From NCBI RefSeq assembly GCF_001685485.1, contig NZ_BDEL01000001.1, forward strand, positions 1 through 64,000: DNA of 64,000 nt, in the 5' to 3' direction. Position 1 is the first letter of the stretch. Each line of letters starts with the position of its first letter. Origin of the DNA: Formosa haliotis (GTDB taxonomy: Bacteria > Bacteroidota > Bacteroidia > Flavobacteriales > Flavobacteriaceae). The position numbers and the translations under genes were made by a program. Shown piece after piece: positions 62,353-64,000 of this stretch. Under the pieces are notes generated by a model that was not told where the DNA came from, did not search any database, and saw only the letters and a list, made by a program, of their open reading frames with translations.

Positions 62353-62799
62353 TTAAGCTTCGTAATTAGGGATGTCTTGTAGGAAATTATATTGCTCTGC
62401 ATCAAAATCCATTTGGCAATAATAATGATTTAATCCGTTTGTTACCATCAAATAACTGGCATTAAGCGTTAAATTATAGCGTGCAATTTGATCGAATGTT
62501 GCTTGTGTAATATTTATTTTCGGAGCTTTACATTCCACAATAACGTGAATACTGCCATTAGGATTAAAAATTACAATATCGTAACGTTTTCGTAAGTTGT
62601 TTACTGTTAATTCCTTTTCAACATTAATTAACGAAATGGGATAACCTTTAACCTGCATTAAATAGTGTACACAATGTTGTCGTACCCATTCTTCGGGTTG
62701 AAGAATCACAAATTTTTTACGGATATCATCAAAAATAGAAATTTTATTTTCGCTATTTTTGAATCGAAATGAAAACTTCGGAAAGTTTAGTTCTTGCAT
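62353..62799 (-). CDS. HsdR N-terminal-domain protein (PD-(D/E)xK nuclease-like)
   Basis: A 148-residue stand-alone protein with the HsdR-N type nuclease core: RKRYDIVIFNPNGSIHVIVECKAPK carries the Asp and the E-x-K, and QATFDQIARYN follows as in type I restriction enzyme R subunits. There is no helicase domain and no methyltransferase or specificity gene, so it is not a restriction system. It is a conserved single-domain gene in Bacteroidota. I favour ATG 62799 (MQELNFPKFSFRF), where homologues begin, over ATG 62820. It is divergent from holA. Confidence 0.82.
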   Translation of the reverse strand: MQELNFPKFSFRFKNSENKISIFDDIRKKFVILQPEEWVRQHCVHYLMQVKGYPISLINVEKELTVNNLRKRYDIVIFNPNGSIHVIVECKAPKINITQATFDQIARYNLTLNASYLMVTNGLNHYYCQMDFDAEQYNFLQDIPNYEA

Positions 62800-62891
62800 T
62801 GTTAGATCTTGAATTTTCAAAGGTAGATTTCAAAATTCAAAAACCAAATTCCAAAAGGGTATTTTTGGAATAATCCTAGATAGTTTACAGT

Positions 62892-63896
62892 TTGGACGAG
62901 ATTAAACAATTAGTTGCCGATATAAAACAGAAAAAGTTAAAACCTATTTACCTGTTAATGGGAGAGGAAACCTATTTTATAGATAAACTTTCCGATTATA
63001 TTGAAACTAATGTTTTAAGCGAGGAAGAGAAGGGGTTTAATCAGATGGTTTTGTATGGTCGGGATGTTACGGTTGAAGATGTTGTTGGTCATGCTAAACG
63101 TTACCCTATGATGGCCGAATACCAAGTTATTATTGTTAAAGAAGCCCAAGATTTATCGCGCACCTTCGATAAGTTTCTTGAGTATGCAAAACAACCACAA
63201 CCGTCCACTATTTTAGTGCTTAATTATAAGTATAAAAGTGTAGATAAACGAAAGGCAATTTATAAAACGCTGAAGAAATCTGGAGTTGTTTTTGAAAGTA
63301 AAAAACTATACGAAAACCAAATTGCCGATTGGATTCGTCGGGTGCTATCTCCAAAGTCTTATAGCATTACTCCCAAAGCATCGCAAATGCTTATTGAATT
63401 TCTAGGCACTAATTTGAGTAAAATAAACAACGAGTTGGAGAAACTTCAAATTGTTTTGCCCAAAGATAGCCAAATTACACCCGAGCATATCGAGGAAAAC
63501 ATCGGGATTAGTAAAGATTATAATAATTTTGAGTTGCGTAAAGCTGTCGGGTCTCGCGATGTTTTAAAAGCGCAGCGTATCGTAAAATATTTTGCCGAAA
63601 ACCCCAAAGATAACCCTATGGTGGTTTCGGTGTCTTTGTTGTTTAGCTTCTTTTCTCAGTTGCTACATATTCACGGGATGCAAGATAAAAATCCGCGTAG
63701 TGTAGCGGCGGCTTTAAAAATTAATCCGTTTTTTGTCGATGAATATTTGGTGGCGGTTCGCAATTATCCCATGAAAAAAGTGAGTGCAAATATTGCAATC
63801 CTTAGGGAGTTCGATGTAAAAAGTAAAGGGGTGGGCTCGAATGCCGTACCTCAAGGCGATTTGTTAAAAGAACTTTTGGTGCACTTAATGTTTTAG
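62892..63896 (+). CDS. holA: DNA polymerase III delta subunit
   Basis: A 334-residue clamp-loader subunit. It opens MDEIKQLVADIKQKKLKPIYLLMGEETYFIDKLSDYI, the typical delta N-terminus, followed by LVLNYKYKSVDKRKAIYKTL and the C-terminal helical collar LLKELLVHLMF. The start is TTG at 62892-62894, since no ATG precedes the conserved block. It opens the sliding clamp (encoded by dnaN at 12.5 kb) during loading. It is divergent from the HsdR-N protein. Confidence 0.94.
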   Translation: MDEIKQLVADIKQKKLKPIYLLMGEETYFIDKLSDYIETNVLSEEEKGFNQMVLYGRDVTVEDVVGHAKRYPMMAEYQVIIVKEAQDLSRTFDKFLEYAKQPQPSTILVLNYKYKSVDKRKAIYKTLKKSGVVFESKKLYENQIADWIRRVLSPKSYSITPKASQMLIEFLGTNLSKINNELEKLQIVLPKDSQITPEHIEENIGISKDYNNFELRKAVGSRDVLKAQRIVKYFAENPKDNPMVVSVSLLFSFFSQLLHIHGMQDKNPRSVAAALKINPFFVDEYLVAVRNYPMKKVSANIAILREFDVKSKGVGSNAVPQGDLLKELLVHLMF

Positions 63897-63939
63897 CCTT
63901 AGGGTTTAAAAGCTTTTTTAATTATAGTTTGGTAATATG

Positions 63940-64000
63940 TTAATCTAAATCTGATTTCGCAGGTATCACATTTTGAAATGTAGGTAGATTCTCGGTAATA
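63940..64000 (-). CDS. Possible C-terminal end of a gene cut by the window edge
   Basis: On the minus strand a frame is open from the edge and reads ITENLPTFQNVIPAKSDLD to a stop at 63940-63942. Nineteen residues are too few to identify a family. It would converge on holA. Confidence 0.3.
   Translation of the reverse strand, partial: ITENLPTFQNVIPAKSDLD

Noticed and set aside
62353..62799. A type I restriction-modification system
   Set aside because: Only an HsdR-N-like domain is present. There is no helicase, HsdM or HsdS gene.
1..64000. tRNA or rRNA genes
   Set aside because: No cloverleaf with a T-loop GTTCGA-type core and CCA-compatible acceptor, and no rRNA-like conserved stretch, was noticed by eye. 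A dedicated tRNA search was not possible.

Overview
The window comes from an AT-rich, gliding marine-type member of the Flavobacteriaceae (Bacteroidota). The evidence is the gliding genes gldF, gldG and gldI, the flavobacterial promoter pattern (TTG, 17-19 bases, TAnnTTTG), lipoproteins with Bacteroidota-style surface export signals, a dual cyclophilin/FKBP isomerase, and the family-typical recF/dciA, nrnA/gldI and btuB/btuG arrangements. I cannot fix the genus. No tRNA, rRNA or CRISPR was seen.

Layout. 1-4.5 kb: a broken patatin/outer-membrane-barrel gene, then recF, a small lipoprotein and dciA on the minus strand, all damaged by small indels. 4.6-8.9 kb: a TPR membrane protein and ribH, a serine hydrolase, a two-gene YeeE/YedE sulfur transporter and a DUF4870 protein. 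8.9-10.6 kb: an IS1182-family insertion sequence (copy 1). 10.7-20.7 kb: a histidine-decarboxylase-like enzyme divergent from an Lrp regulator, dnaN, gldF - unknown membrane protein - gldG, an ABM monooxygenase, a SAM hydrolase, phoH, small membrane ORFs, a cytochrome c lipoprotein and a 2H phosphoesterase. 20.8-32.3 kb: purC, a DUF1624 acyltransferase, an AGCS symporter with a GH1 glucosidase, an AraC regulator, acs, fahA, glyA and ppnP. 32.4-38.8 kb: a vitamin B12 uptake locus, with a cobalamin riboswitch driving a btuB-like TonB receptor and a btuG-like surface lipoprotein, divergent from a btuF/btuC/btuD-like ABC transporter. 38.9-51.5 kb: rmuC, purB, a haem-binding protein, a glycosyltransferase, cardiolipin synthase, a Ste24-like protease, an rRNA/tRNA methyltransferase, DUF3810 and pepD. 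51.6-53.3 kb: IS1182 copy 2, opposite in orientation. 53.3-64 kb: the dual immunophilin, gldI, nrnA, ndk, an ABC-2 transporter operon with a LolA-like protein, DUF202, an OmpA lipoprotein, a GT2 glycosyltransferase, an HsdR-N nuclease-like protein and holA.

Two things run through the whole window. First, at least a dozen genes are split by single-base losses, and in every case I could resolve the break lies in an A/T homopolymer. Uncorrected sequencing error is therefore the simplest explanation, and I annotate these as single genes. Second, three MITE-like repeats with nested hairpins share their outer ends with the IS1182 inverted repeats. These three and both IS copies all sit between converging genes, where they probably act as two-way terminators.
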